Positions 33,267-38,749 of a stretch of 38,749 nt of DNA are shown here, in pieces (the stretch's first letter is position 1; each line of letters starts with the position of its first letter). The notes under the pieces were generated by a model. It did not search any database. It saw only the letters and a program-made list of their open reading frames with translations, and was not told where the DNA came from. Origin of the DNA: Flavobacteriales bacterium. Its GTDB lineage: Bacteria > Bacteroidota > Bacteroidia > Flavobacteriales > TMED113. The stretch lies in the NCBI GenBank assembly GCA_002718035.1, contig PBCX01000017.1, forward strand, positions 1-38,749, given 5' to 3'. Made by a program: the position numbers and the translations under genes.

Positions 33267-33410
33267 ATGATGGAAAATATTACAATGTTTATTATTGGCT
33301 TAATTATTTTCTGTGCATATGTTATAACATTATTTACAATAATTATTAAATCAAATAATGCTCAACAAAAAGATTTAGATAATGATCCAGAATTGAGGGG
33401 GAAATCCTGA
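33267..33410 (+). CDS. Small single-span membrane protein (47 aa)
   Basis: This frame begins M-M-E-N-I-T-M-F at 33267, directly after the previous stop, and ends at TGA 33410, ten bases before the next promoter box. One hydrophobic span (about residues 7-27) is followed by K-S-N-N-A-Q-Q-K-D-L-D-N-D-P-E-L-R-G-K-S, a soluble hydrophilic tail. The length and zero-base spacing to the preceding small membrane gene suggest a coupled pair; function unknown. Confidence 0.6.
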   Translation: MMENITMFIIGLIIFCAYVITLFTIIIKSNNAQQKDLDNDPELRGKS

Positions 33411-33420
33411 TTTAATCCAC

Positions 33421-33428
33421 TATATTTA
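33421..33428 (+). promoter_or_regulatory. Bacteroidota -7 promoter box TATATTTA
   Basis: TATATTTA after AATCCAC, only seven bases before ATG 33436; the transcript may be leaderless or nearly so. Confidence 0.45.
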
Positions 33429-33435
33429 TATTACT

Positions 33436-33843
33436 ATGAAAAAATTAATAATTACTCTTTTTTTAATAAGCAATTTTATGATAGCTCAAAATAATGACAA
33501 GAAATATAAAGATTTGTTAAAAGAAAGTCCGTTTAATTCAATGTACCCTAAATTTATGGCCGAAGATGCTGCTGAATATTTCAAAGAGTTTAATATGCTC
33601 TTTTCAGATAAGAGCCCAATAGCTACAAAAGAAGCCAGATTAGCTGCAATTTCTGCATCCGCTGCGATAAGATGTGAGTATTGTATTTCTGCTCAGGTTC
33701 ATTTAGCTAAACAAGCAGGTGCCAGTGAAGAAGAAATTAAAACCGCTATTCAAATTGCAGCTGAAATTCAAAGATTTTCAATTCTTCTTTATGGAAATGA
33801 ATTTGGTTTAGAAAGACTTAATAAAATTTTAGGTGTAGAATAA
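33436..33843 (+). CDS. Secreted AhpD-like (carboxymuconolactone decarboxylase family) protein
   Basis: The 135-residue product has a signal peptide ending F-M-I-A-Q (residues 1-18). A CMD/AhpD-type helical domain follows, with the redox pair Cys80 and Cys83 in R-C-E-Y-C-I-S-A-Q-V-H-L-A-K-Q-A-G-A-S. AhpD-type proteins act as thiol peroxidases or reductases, usually in the cytoplasm; export of this one is notable. It is followed by a terminator and then an azurin gene, a possible envelope redox neighbour. Confidence 0.85.
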   Translation: MKKLIITLFLISNFMIAQNNDKKYKDLLKESPFNSMYPKFMAEDAAEYFKEFNMLFSDKSPIATKEARLAAISASAAIRCEYCISAQVHLAKQAGASEEEIKTAIQIAAEIQRFSILLYGNEFGLERLNKILGVE

Positions 33844-33846
33844 TTG

Positions 33847-33869
33847 AAAAACTTTTTTACAAAGTTTTT
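33847..33869 (+). terminator. Intrinsic terminator after the AhpD-like gene
   Basis: A 9-bp stem (AAAAACTTT with AAAGTTTTT) with a five-base loop, followed by a further T, just after the stop at 33843. Confidence 0.6.
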
Positions 33870-33962
33870 TAGTAAAACAGGAAATCTTGTTTGAAAATTG
33901 AACACTTATTATTAATATTGAATACTATGATTTTCTAAAAAAATAATTTTTAAAAAAAAACT

Positions 33963-34475
33963 ATGAAAAAAATATCTAAAATAATTTTTTGTGCTTTTTT
34001 AATTTCCTGTGGTGGTCCAAATAATGGAGTTGAAAAACAACTTACAAACTCAAATCTAACAAAAGTCCAAGATGCAGAAATAGAAAATTCAAAAAAAGAA
34101 TGGGTTGAATTTGAAATAAGAGCCGTCGGAAATACTATGTCTGATATGAAATTTGATATAGAAAATATCCAGGTTAATAATGACTCATGGATCAGAATAA
34201 TTTTAATAAATGAAGGTGAACAAATTGCGATGAAACATAATATAGTTTTTGTTAACTATGGTTCAAGAAAAGAAGTCGCTACTCAGGCACTTAACGCTGG
34301 TCCAAATATGAAATATGTGCCAAATAATGTAAATGTCATTGCTTCCTCTGATTTAGCTGAACCAGGAGAGACTGTTATACTAGAATTCAAGGCTCCTAAA
34401 AAAGGAAATTATGAATATGTATGTACTTACCCTGGTCACAGTGAGAGTATGAGAGGATATTTTATTGTAAAATAA
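33963..34475 (+). CDS. Azurin-like cupredoxin lipoprotein
   Basis: The 170-residue product has a lipobox (L-I-S-C at 16) and an azurin/plastocyanin domain. Copper ligands are His92 in M-K-H-N-I-V-F and Cys154, His159 and Met163 in C-T-Y-P-G-H-S-E-S-M, the type 1 copper set. F-K-A-P-K-K-G-N-Y-E-Y-V-C is the standard final strand. It is probably an electron carrier in the envelope, for example between a dehydrogenase or reductase and a terminal oxidase or nitrite reductase. No partner is encoded next door. Confidence 0.9.
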   Translation: MKKISKIIFCAFLISCGGPNNGVEKQLTNSNLTKVQDAEIENSKKEWVEFEIRAVGNTMSDMKFDIENIQVNNDSWIRIILINEGEQIAMKHNIVFVNYGSRKEVATQALNAGPNMKYVPNNVNVIASSDLAEPGETVILEFKAPKKGNYEYVCTYPGHSESMRGYFIVK

Positions 34476-34486
34476 ACAATTAGTAA

Positions 34487-34606
34487 ATGAGAAGAGAATA
34501 TAGAGTCTGCTGGAAATTAGCAATAATTGCTCTCTTTTTAATTATACCATGGAAACCATCTTTGAGTCAGATTAATGTTGAATGGAGTGCCACCTTAGTA
34601 ATTTAG
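34487..34606 (+). CDS. Very small protein with one hydrophobic segment (39 aa), uncertain
   Basis: This 39-codon frame starts M-R-R-E-Y-R and has one hydrophobic segment (L-A-I-I-A-L-F-L-I-I-P-W), ending S-L-S-Q-I-N-V-E-W-S-A-T-L-V-I. L-S-Q resembles a signal-peptidase site, so the piece could be the leader of a truncated secreted protein. It begins eleven bases after the azurin stop and precedes the DUF983 gene. Support is weak; it could be a chance frame. Confidence 0.3.
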   Translation: MRREYRVCWKLAIIALFLIIPWKPSLSQINVEWSATLVI

Positions 34607-34633
34607 TTTTTTTTGTTCCCCAATTAATTTAGT

Positions 34634-35017
34634 TTGAAAAAAGGTTATAAAATATATAGTATTCTAAATAATCTGTGTCCAAGATGCCACTCTTCTCAAT
34701 TCTGGAAGTATAATAATCCCTATAAAAATATTTTTATTTCGAACCATTATGATATTGGGCGTTGTGAAAAATGTAAATTAAAATTTGAACTAGAACCTGG
34801 ATTTTGGTTTGGAGCTATGTATGTGAGTTATGCCATTTCTGTTTTTATTTTTTTATTGACGTGGTTTTGCTTTGATTTCTTTTTTTATGATATTGATGTA
34901 AAATATCTAATAATTTCAAATGCTTTCATATTATTTATATTAACACCAGTTACATACTTTTTTTCACGAATCATATGGATTAATTTTTTTATTCATTATG
35001 ACCCAAAATTTCAGTAA
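34634..35017 (+). CDS. DUF983 family zinc-ribbon membrane protein
   Basis: The 127-residue product has an N-terminal zinc-ribbon-like part, L-C-P-R-C-H (residues 14-19) and C-E-K-C near 44-47, then F-E-L-E-P-G-F-W-F-G-A-M-Y-V-S-Y, the hallmark of DUF983, and two hydrophobic spans (about residues 63-85 and 90-110). This family is common in Bacteroidota and has no assigned role. The TTG at 34634 starts the only full-length frame. Confidence 0.85.
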   Translation: MKKGYKIYSILNNLCPRCHSSQFWKYNNPYKNIFISNHYDIGRCEKCKLKFELEPGFWFGAMYVSYAISVFIFLLTWFCFDFFFYDIDVKYLIISNAFILFILTPVTYFFSRIIWINFFIHYDPKFQ

Positions 35018-35096
35018 TTTTAGTTATGGCGTAATTATATATTTCTTGAAACTGATAATTAAAAACTAAATAAAAAATCCACTAAACTAAAACTAC

Positions 35097-35104
35097 TATA
35101 TTTA
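35097..35104 (+). promoter_or_regulatory. Bacteroidota -7 promoter box TATATTTA
   Basis: TATATTTA after CTAAACTAAAACTAC, 20 bases before ATG 35125. Confidence 0.45.
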
Positions 35105-35124
35105 TATAACTAAACAATATCGTC

Positions 35125-35607
35125 ATGAAAAAATATATTACTTTACTAATAGTTCCGGTTATTTTTTTTTATTCAGGTTGTGCAACAACTCATTTAAATG
35201 ATTCTGAAAAATCTATACATAACAAAGAAAAAGATTTTATTGTCCTAGGAAACCTTAAAGTTATTGTTGGTCCCATGGAACATTTATATGATAAAGTAAT
35301 GAATTCAGCCATTAAACAATATGGGAATGGTGTAGATGTTATTAATATTAAACGAGATAAAGGGGGTGTAACAACGGGAACTATAATAAATTGCCTTGTA
35401 ATTAAATATGATAATCATATAACCAAACAAGATTTTAAGGAATTAAGTTCAGTTAAAAAAACATCAAATCAAATATGTGATTGTTACAAAGCGTTAAATG
35501 ATGGAAAAATGTTATCTGAAAATTGTCAAAAAATTTTTCAAAAATACAGCCTCAACAACGAATTAGGCAGGTTAGCTTTAGAGAGAGATGCGGCAAATTG
35601 TGAATAA
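35125..35607 (+). CDS. Lipoprotein with YbjQ-like / DUF4156-like possible fold
   Basis: The 160-residue product has a lipobox (Y-S-G-C at residue 19). The mature part holds F-I-V-L-G-N-L-K-V-I-V-G and A-I-K-Q-Y-G-N-G-V-D-V-I-N-I-K-R-D, then I-I-N-C-L-V-I-K-Y. That layout recalls YbjQ-type and DUF4156 envelope proteins but cannot be confirmed by eye. A second part has C-D-C-Y-K and C-Q-K. Its last 20 bases overlap the start of the next gene. Confidence 0.55.
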   Translation: MKKYITLLIVPVIFFYSGCATTHLNDSEKSIHNKEKDFIVLGNLKVIVGPMEHLYDKVMNSAIKQYGNGVDVINIKRDKGGVTTGTIINCLVIKYDNHITKQDFKELSSVKKTSNQICDCYKALNDGKMLSENCQKIFQKYSLNNELGRLALERDAANCE

Positions 35608-36148
35608 AATATTACTTTCACTTATTATACCACTATTGAGCTTTGGGCAAATAGTCCCAGCAGAATTATGTGATTCAATAAATACTACATTTACTGGTAC
35701 TGGTACTATTCCTGAAAACAGTATGCCCTTTCTTAAAATTCAGGTTACAACAGATTATGTCTCCAGTTATTGGTTTCCGTATTGTGGTCTTATATTGAGA
35801 AATGAGATGGAAGAAACTATTGCCAATGAAGAACTAGAAACTGCTCTCAATGCATATGGACTGGGCCCTGGAATGATGGAAGAAAGGATGTTAACTGTTT
35901 TAGGAGCTATCGATTTTCCATTTAATGGAACCCTTCATTTAGCAAATCATCTATTTTCAGGACCAAATCCAGAAATAGTATGTTCTTGGCCAATTACTAT
36001 AAATAATTTAAATATTATAGAATTATCACAAAATAAATATTTGATAAAAAAAACAGACATACTTGGAAGAGAAAATAATAACAACGAAGGCTTCCAATTA
36101 CACATCTATATTGATGGTTCTATAGAAAAGAAGTATATTCTAGAGTAG
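35588..36148 (+). CDS. Small secreted protein with T9SS-type tail
   Basis: The 186-residue product starts M-R-Q-I-V-N-K-I-L-L-S-L-I-I-P-L-L-S-F-G-Q, overlapping the lipoprotein gene by 20 bases; a GTG four codons on would give a shorter leader. The mature part is beta-rich with few Cys (L-C-D, Y-C-G, V-C-S). It ends K-T-D-I-L-G-R-E-N-N-N-N-E and I-Y-I-D-G-S-I-E-K-K-Y, a clear example of the C-terminal tail. No other domain is recognised. Confidence 0.75.
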   Translation: MRQIVNKILLSLIIPLLSFGQIVPAELCDSINTTFTGTGTIPENSMPFLKIQVTTDYVSSYWFPYCGLILRNEMEETIANEELETALNAYGLGPGMMEERMLTVLGAIDFPFNGTLHLANHLFSGPNPEIVCSWPITINNLNIIELSQNKYLIKKTDILGRENNNNEGFQLHIYIDGSIEKKYILE

Positions 36149-36200
36149 AAAAACCTACAGACTTAAAAATGCGTTTTTACCTGCTCCCCCCTTCTTGTCT

Positions 36201-36335
36201 TCAGTTCGAACCATTTAGATGAATCTTATTCATTTCATCTGTTGTATAAAGAGATACTAAAAGATACAAAACAACCTAAGTTGTATAAGCAATAGATTTA
36301 CATATTCTTATACTAACCTAAAACCACTATGTTTA
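36201..36335 (+). repeat. Intergenic promoter-ended element, copy A (about 135 bp)
   Basis: Begins TCAGTTCGAACCATTTAGA and ends in TATGTTTA. A near match in order and length lies at 38532-38666 (copy C), and the last 81 bp match 36576-36656 (copy B). No plus-strand gene starts just downstream, so its end box may be a relic. It occupies most of the 209-base gap after the T9SS-tailed gene. Confidence 0.7.
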
Positions 36336-36357
36336 AAATATGAATACCTAATTAAAA

Positions 36358-36546
36358 TTATACAGGTCGTACATTGACAGCCCGCATTCCTTTTTGGTCC
36401 TCTTCTAATTCAAACTCAACAGAGTCGCCATCTTTAATTTGCTGAGAAACACCCGTTGTGTGTACAAAGTAATCTTTCCCTCCTTCTTCATTAATAAAAC
36501 CAAATCCTTTAGTTTGATTAAAAAACTTTACTGTTCCTTTTTTCAT
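36358..36546 (-). CDS. cspA: Cold-shock protein (CspA family)
   Basis: The 62-residue product has the cold-shock domain: G-T-V-K-F-F-N, RNP1 K-G-F-G-F-I, RNP2-like Y-F-V-H-T-T and E-F-E-L-E-E-D-Q-K-G. It binds single-stranded RNA and DNA as an RNA chaperone. It is slightly shorter than the common 66-70 residues. It is flanked on both sides by copies of an 81-bp direct repeat, 322 bp apart. Which promoter serves it is not clear. Confidence 0.93.
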   Translation of the reverse strand: MKKGTVKFFNQTKGFGFINEEGGKDYFVHTTGVSQQIKDGDSVEFELEEDQKGMRAVNVRPV

Positions 36547-36575
36547 TTTATATATTTAAAAATTAATCTACGAAT

Positions 36576-36657
36576 ATACTAAAAGATATAAAACATCCTA
36601 GGTTGTATAAGCAATAGATTTACATATTCCTACACTAACCTAAAACTATTATATTTG
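36576..36657 (+). repeat. Partial copy B of the intergenic element, next to the second CotH gene
   Basis: Bases 36576-36656 match 36254-36334 without gaps, 73 of 81 identical. It contains ATACTAAAAGATA, a middle TAAGCAATAGATTTACATAT, ACTAACCTAAAAC and the box TATATTTG. Confidence 0.8.
36650..36657 (+). promoter_or_regulatory. Bacteroidota -7 promoter box TATATTTG, overlapping an apparent TTG start
   Basis: TATATTTG lies four bases before ATG 36662. The TTG that would start the open frame of the CotH gene is part of this box, so it would be outside or at the very edge of the transcript and is unlikely to be a start codon. Confidence 0.6.
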
Positions 36658-37938
36658 ATTTATGAAAAAGCTTTTTTTTTTACTATCATTTTGATTAGTT
36701 CTTGTAAAAAAGAGAGTTTGTTTTTTACAGAATACACAGGTAATTTACCAAAACTAGACATTACCACTAATGAAAACTATTTATGGTCTCCTGATTCGGG
36801 ATTATATGTAATTGGTATAAATGGAGCTGAAAAATGTGGGCCAATTGCAAATTATAATCAAAAATGGGAATACCCAGCAGAAATTGAATATCTAAAAAAT
36901 GGTCATATTTTATTTAGTGACCATGTAGGGCTCCGCATAAAAGGTGGTTGTAGTAGAATGAAATCCATGAAATCATTTGGACTTTATTGGAGAGGTAAAT
37001 ACGGAAATAATATACTGAATTACCCAGTTTTTAAAAATTCAAACCTAAATTCCTTTAAGCGATTGTTTGTTAGAAACTCTGGCAATGATTTTGGAGAAAC
37101 TCACATTAAAGATATTTCTATTATTTCAATAGTAAAAGATTATGGTGATTTTGAATTTCAAGCATACCAGCAATGTGTCGTTTATTTAAATGATCAATAT
37201 TGGGGAATCTATAATTTAAGAGAAATGATTACACCACATCATTTTGAAAATCATTTTGGTTTTCCAAAAGATAATATTGACTTATTAGAAGGTTCCGAGC
37301 TATATCCGCACGCAGATGATGGTACTATTGATGATTATACAAACACCGTTTTGGGTTTTATACAAAATTATGATTTATCAGATGACTTTAATTATGAACA
37401 TATATCAAATTTAATTGATGTTAATAGTTACATTGATTACATTATTGTAAATACATACATATGTAATAAAGATTGGCCAAATAATAATGTTAAATGGTGG
37501 AAGGATCGCACAAATAATAATTCAAAATGGAGATGGGTTTTATATGATACTGACCAATCTTTTCAACTAAATAACGTTGAGCATTTATGGATTGGAGACT
37601 TAATTGGTAATTATCTTTTATGGCCAGAATCAAAATATAGTACCCCTGGTGCATTTTATCTTTTTAACCACTTGATTAAAAACTCCGATTTTCTTGATAG
37701 TTTTTTAGCAAGATATATGTATTTCATAGAAAATGTTTTTGAGCCCAGAAGAGTAGAGTCATTAATTAGAAATAAACAAAATAGAATTGAGTCTGAGTAT
37801 GGTGATTTTTATGTTCGCTGGAGTATTGCAAATAAATCTGAATGGAATAAAAATATTAAGGAATTAATCGACTTTAATAACAAAAGACATGAATTCATGA
37901 AAACTGTAATTGAAAATTTAATAAATGAAAACAATTAA
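36655..37938 (+). CDS. Lipoprotein-type CotH-kinase family protein, probable homopolymer frameshift at its start
   Basis: As read, the frame begins at TTG 36655. However, ATG 36662 followed by AAAAAGC and a run of 10 T (36672-36681) would, with one more T, give M-K-K-L-F-F-F-T-I-I-L-I-S-S-C-K-K, a standard lipoprotein leader in the frame of the rest. The body is a CotH domain: G-L-R-I-K-G-G-C-S-R, R-N-S-G-N-D-F, C-V-V-Y-L-N-D-Q-Y-W-G-I-Y-N-L-R-E and W-R-W-V-L-Y-D-T-D-Q-S-F. Length is about 425 residues, similar to surface CotH proteins. Its last 14 bases overlap the barrel gene. Confidence 0.8.
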   Translation: MIYEKAFFFTIILISSCKKESLFFTEYTGNLPKLDITTNENYLWSPDSGLYVIGINGAEKCGPIANYNQKWEYPAEIEYLKNGHILFSDHVGLRIKGGCSRMKSMKSFGLYWRGKYGNNILNYPVFKNSNLNSFKRLFVRNSGNDFGETHIKDISIISIVKDYGDFEFQAYQQCVVYLNDQYWGIYNLREMITPHHFENHFGFPKDNIDLLEGSELYPHADDGTIDDYTNTVLGFIQNYDLSDDFNYEHISNLIDVNSYIDYIIVNTYICNKDWPNNNVKWWKDRTNNNSKWRWVLYDTDQSFQLNNVEHLWIGDLIGNYLLWPESKYSTPGAFYLFNHLIKNSDFLDSFLARYMYFIENVFEPRRVESLIRNKQNRIESEYGDFYVRWSIANKSEWNKNIKELIDFNNKRHEFMKTVIENLINENN

Positions 37939-38455
37939 TTTTATTTTAATTACAGTAATTTTTTTTTGTTTAGAATTATCGGGGCAAAATAAAAATATAA
38001 TGCTCACATATCAACAATCAAAATTTATTTATTCTCCTGGATTAGAATTTAATTACTTTTTTAATGAAAAAACAGCAATCAATTTGGGAATCAACTCATT
38101 TATTTTTGACTACGATCCATCTCAGTTGGTGAACATATCAAACCATTACATAACTAATAATAATCATTTACATTTTTATAATTTTAATATCGGTCTATGT
38201 TATGTTTTTTTTAATTATAAAAGTTTTAAAATTTCTGGATTAATAGGGGGAAAGTGGTCTTATGGCCCATATTTTAAACCATTATATTTTTATGAAGATG
38301 GAAACTACAATATCTATTATGATTCGGCAATAGAGGGGCAAAGTGATTTTGGTATAGATACAGGGATATTCAGTTATATTGGGCGTTTTATTCTCGGAGT
38401 GAAGTTTAGCACTGATAATAATAAACTAAGATATTCTATTGGATGGGCATTTTAA
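37925..38455 (+). CDS. Outer-membrane beta-barrel-like protein
   Basis: The 176-residue product has a signal peptide ending L-S-G-Q, then alternating strands (F-I-Y-S-P-G-L-E-F-N-Y-F-F, A-I-N-L-G-I-N-S-F-I-F, F-N-I-G-L-C-Y-V-F-F) and ends L-R-Y-S-I-G-W-A-F with a terminal Phe, a barrel signature. It begins inside the CotH gene (14-base overlap), so translation of the two is probably coupled. A terminator hairpin follows the stop. It is likely a small barrel that could display or assist the CotH protein, which is inference. Confidence 0.72.
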   Translation: MKTINFILITVIFFCLELSGQNKNIMLTYQQSKFIYSPGLEFNYFFNEKTAINLGINSFIFDYDPSQLVNISNHYITNNNHLHFYNFNIGLCYVFFNYKSFKISGLIGGKWSYGPYFKPLYFYEDGNYNIYYDSAIEGQSDFGIDTGIFSYIGRFILGVKFSTDNNKLRYSIGWAF

Positions 38456-38463
38456 AGAAAAAA

Positions 38464-38481
38464 CCCACCAATTAAGGTGGG
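38464..38481 (+). terminator. Terminator after the CotH/barrel pair
   Basis: Hairpin of CCCACC and GGTGGG around the loop AATTAA, followed by CTTT, directly after the stop at 38455. Confidence 0.7.
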
Positions 38482-38531
38482 CTTTAGTTAATGTGACGCG
38501 TAGCAGTTACGCTAAGCTCTCCCTCTCTTTC

Positions 38532-38666
38532 TCAGTTCGAACCATTTAGAATAATCTTATCCATTTCATCTTTTTGTATGAAGAGATACTAAAAGACATA
38601 AAAAAACCTAAGTTACATTGGATTTAGATTTATATTTTTTGAGCTAATATAAAACAACTATATTTA
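38532..38666 (+). repeat. Intergenic promoter-ended element, copy C (about 135 bp)
   Basis: Begins TCAGTTCGAACCATTTAGAA and ends in the box TATATTTA, of the same length as copy A and with ATACTAAAAGA and ACCTAAGTT in the same order. It leads to a new exported-protein gene at 38696. Confidence 0.65.
38659..38666 (+). promoter_or_regulatory. Bacteroidota -7 promoter box TATATTTA
   Basis: TATATTTA, preceded by AAAACAAC, lies 29 bases before ATG 38696 at the end of copy C. Confidence 0.45.
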
Positions 38667-38695
38667 CGCAAATAAATATTATTTAAACAAATATT

Positions 38696-38749
38696 ATGAG
38701 AAAAATTACCCTATCTATATTTACAATTTTGAGTGTTTTAATTTCAACA
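38696..38749 (+). CDS. Start of an exported-protein gene (cut by window edge)
   Basis: Starts at ATG 38696: M-R-K-I-T-L-S-I-F-T-I-L-S-V-L-I-S-T, a signal-peptide-like hydrophobic leader. The rest lies beyond the window, so nothing more can be said. Confidence 0.5.
   Translation, partial: MRKITLSIFTILSVLIST

Noticed and set aside
36201-36225. TTCGAACC in copies A and C as a tRNA T-loop
   Set aside because: A T-loop-like GGTTCGAAC can be read on the minus strand, but no 5-bp T stem, acceptor stem or anticodon arm could be built around it.
36149-36240. Short minus-strand peptide frames in copies A and C (starting M-V-R-T-E) as genes
   Set aside because: They are under 20 codons, differ between copies and have no leader or conserved stop.
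36328-36335. Box TATGTTTA as an active promoter of a plus-strand gene
   Set aside because: The plus-strand frame after it stops after three codons and the next gene is on the other strand, so it is kept only as part of the repeated element.
36655-36657. TTG 36655 as the true start of the CotH gene
   Set aside because: The codon is part of the TATATTTG promoter box, so it would hardly be in the transcript.

Overview
The window is AT-rich and densely packed, and it looks like a marine member of the Flavobacteriia (Bacteroidota), probably an uncultured or streamlined lineage. The evidence is: secretion signals ending in Ser/Phe-x-Gln; lipoproteins whose first Cys is followed by an acidic stretch; repeated C-terminal tails of the type IX secretion (T9SS) kind; Asp/Cys-rich linkers (thrombospondin type 3 and ACNYNP-like); and promoter boxes of the Bacteroidota form TAnnTTTG. 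No rRNA, tRNA, CRISPR array or complete insertion sequence was seen. One strand or the other is coding almost everywhere.

Layout. 1-2350 is a minus-strand block of small genes: three relatives of a helix-turn-helix-like protein (one cut by the window edge, one without a start codon), two small membrane proteins, a CPXCG zinc-binding protein, a lipoprotein and a 7(1) septoil-knot repeat protein. 2499-5918 holds lipoproteins, a membrane protein, a thioredoxin-like protein, an outer-membrane barrel and an SRPBCC protein. 5991-9833 is a plus-strand run: lipocalin-like lipoprotein, T9SS-tailed proteins including a clan GH-A glycoside hydrolase, a YdjM-like membrane protein and a SOUL heme-binding protein. 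10063-11706 is a secreted EEP-family nuclease/phosphatase. 11770-14092 is umuD-umuC plus a flavin reductase. 14132-19930 is a tight plus-strand operon: two T9SS-tailed proteins, a TonB-dependent receptor, a class B/e(P4) acid phosphatase and an SGNH hydrolase with an N-terminal thyroglobulin type-1 domain. 20705-23268 contains a CotH-kinase protein facing a barrel-like protein.

23385-28478 is rich in lipoproteins (a cupredoxin, His/Asp/Cys-rich leaders) and has a MORN-repeat/retropepsin-like fusion. 28532-31228 holds a frameshifted elbB, a cupin, an EamA exporter and an FMN reductase. 31296-36148 holds a PHB-depolymerase-like esterase, an isoprenylcysteine methyltransferase-like protein, small membrane proteins, a secreted AhpD-like protein, an azurin-like cupredoxin, a DUF983 protein and another T9SS-tailed protein. 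36201-38749 holds cspA between two direct repeats, a second CotH-kinase protein overlapping a barrel gene, and the start of a further exported protein.

Taken together this is mainly a cell-envelope and surface-protein region. Nine proteins carry variants of one C-terminal tail (an [IL]D[IL]LGR motif, then IYnDGs-EKKy) and are probably T9SS cargo; several are degradative enzymes next to a TonB receptor, which suggests nutrient capture. The least explained features are a family of intergenic elements of about 135-180 bp that each end in a promoter box, the thyroglobulin/SGNH fusion, the MORN/retropepsin fusion, two CotH-barrel gene pairs, and several broken or shortened genes.
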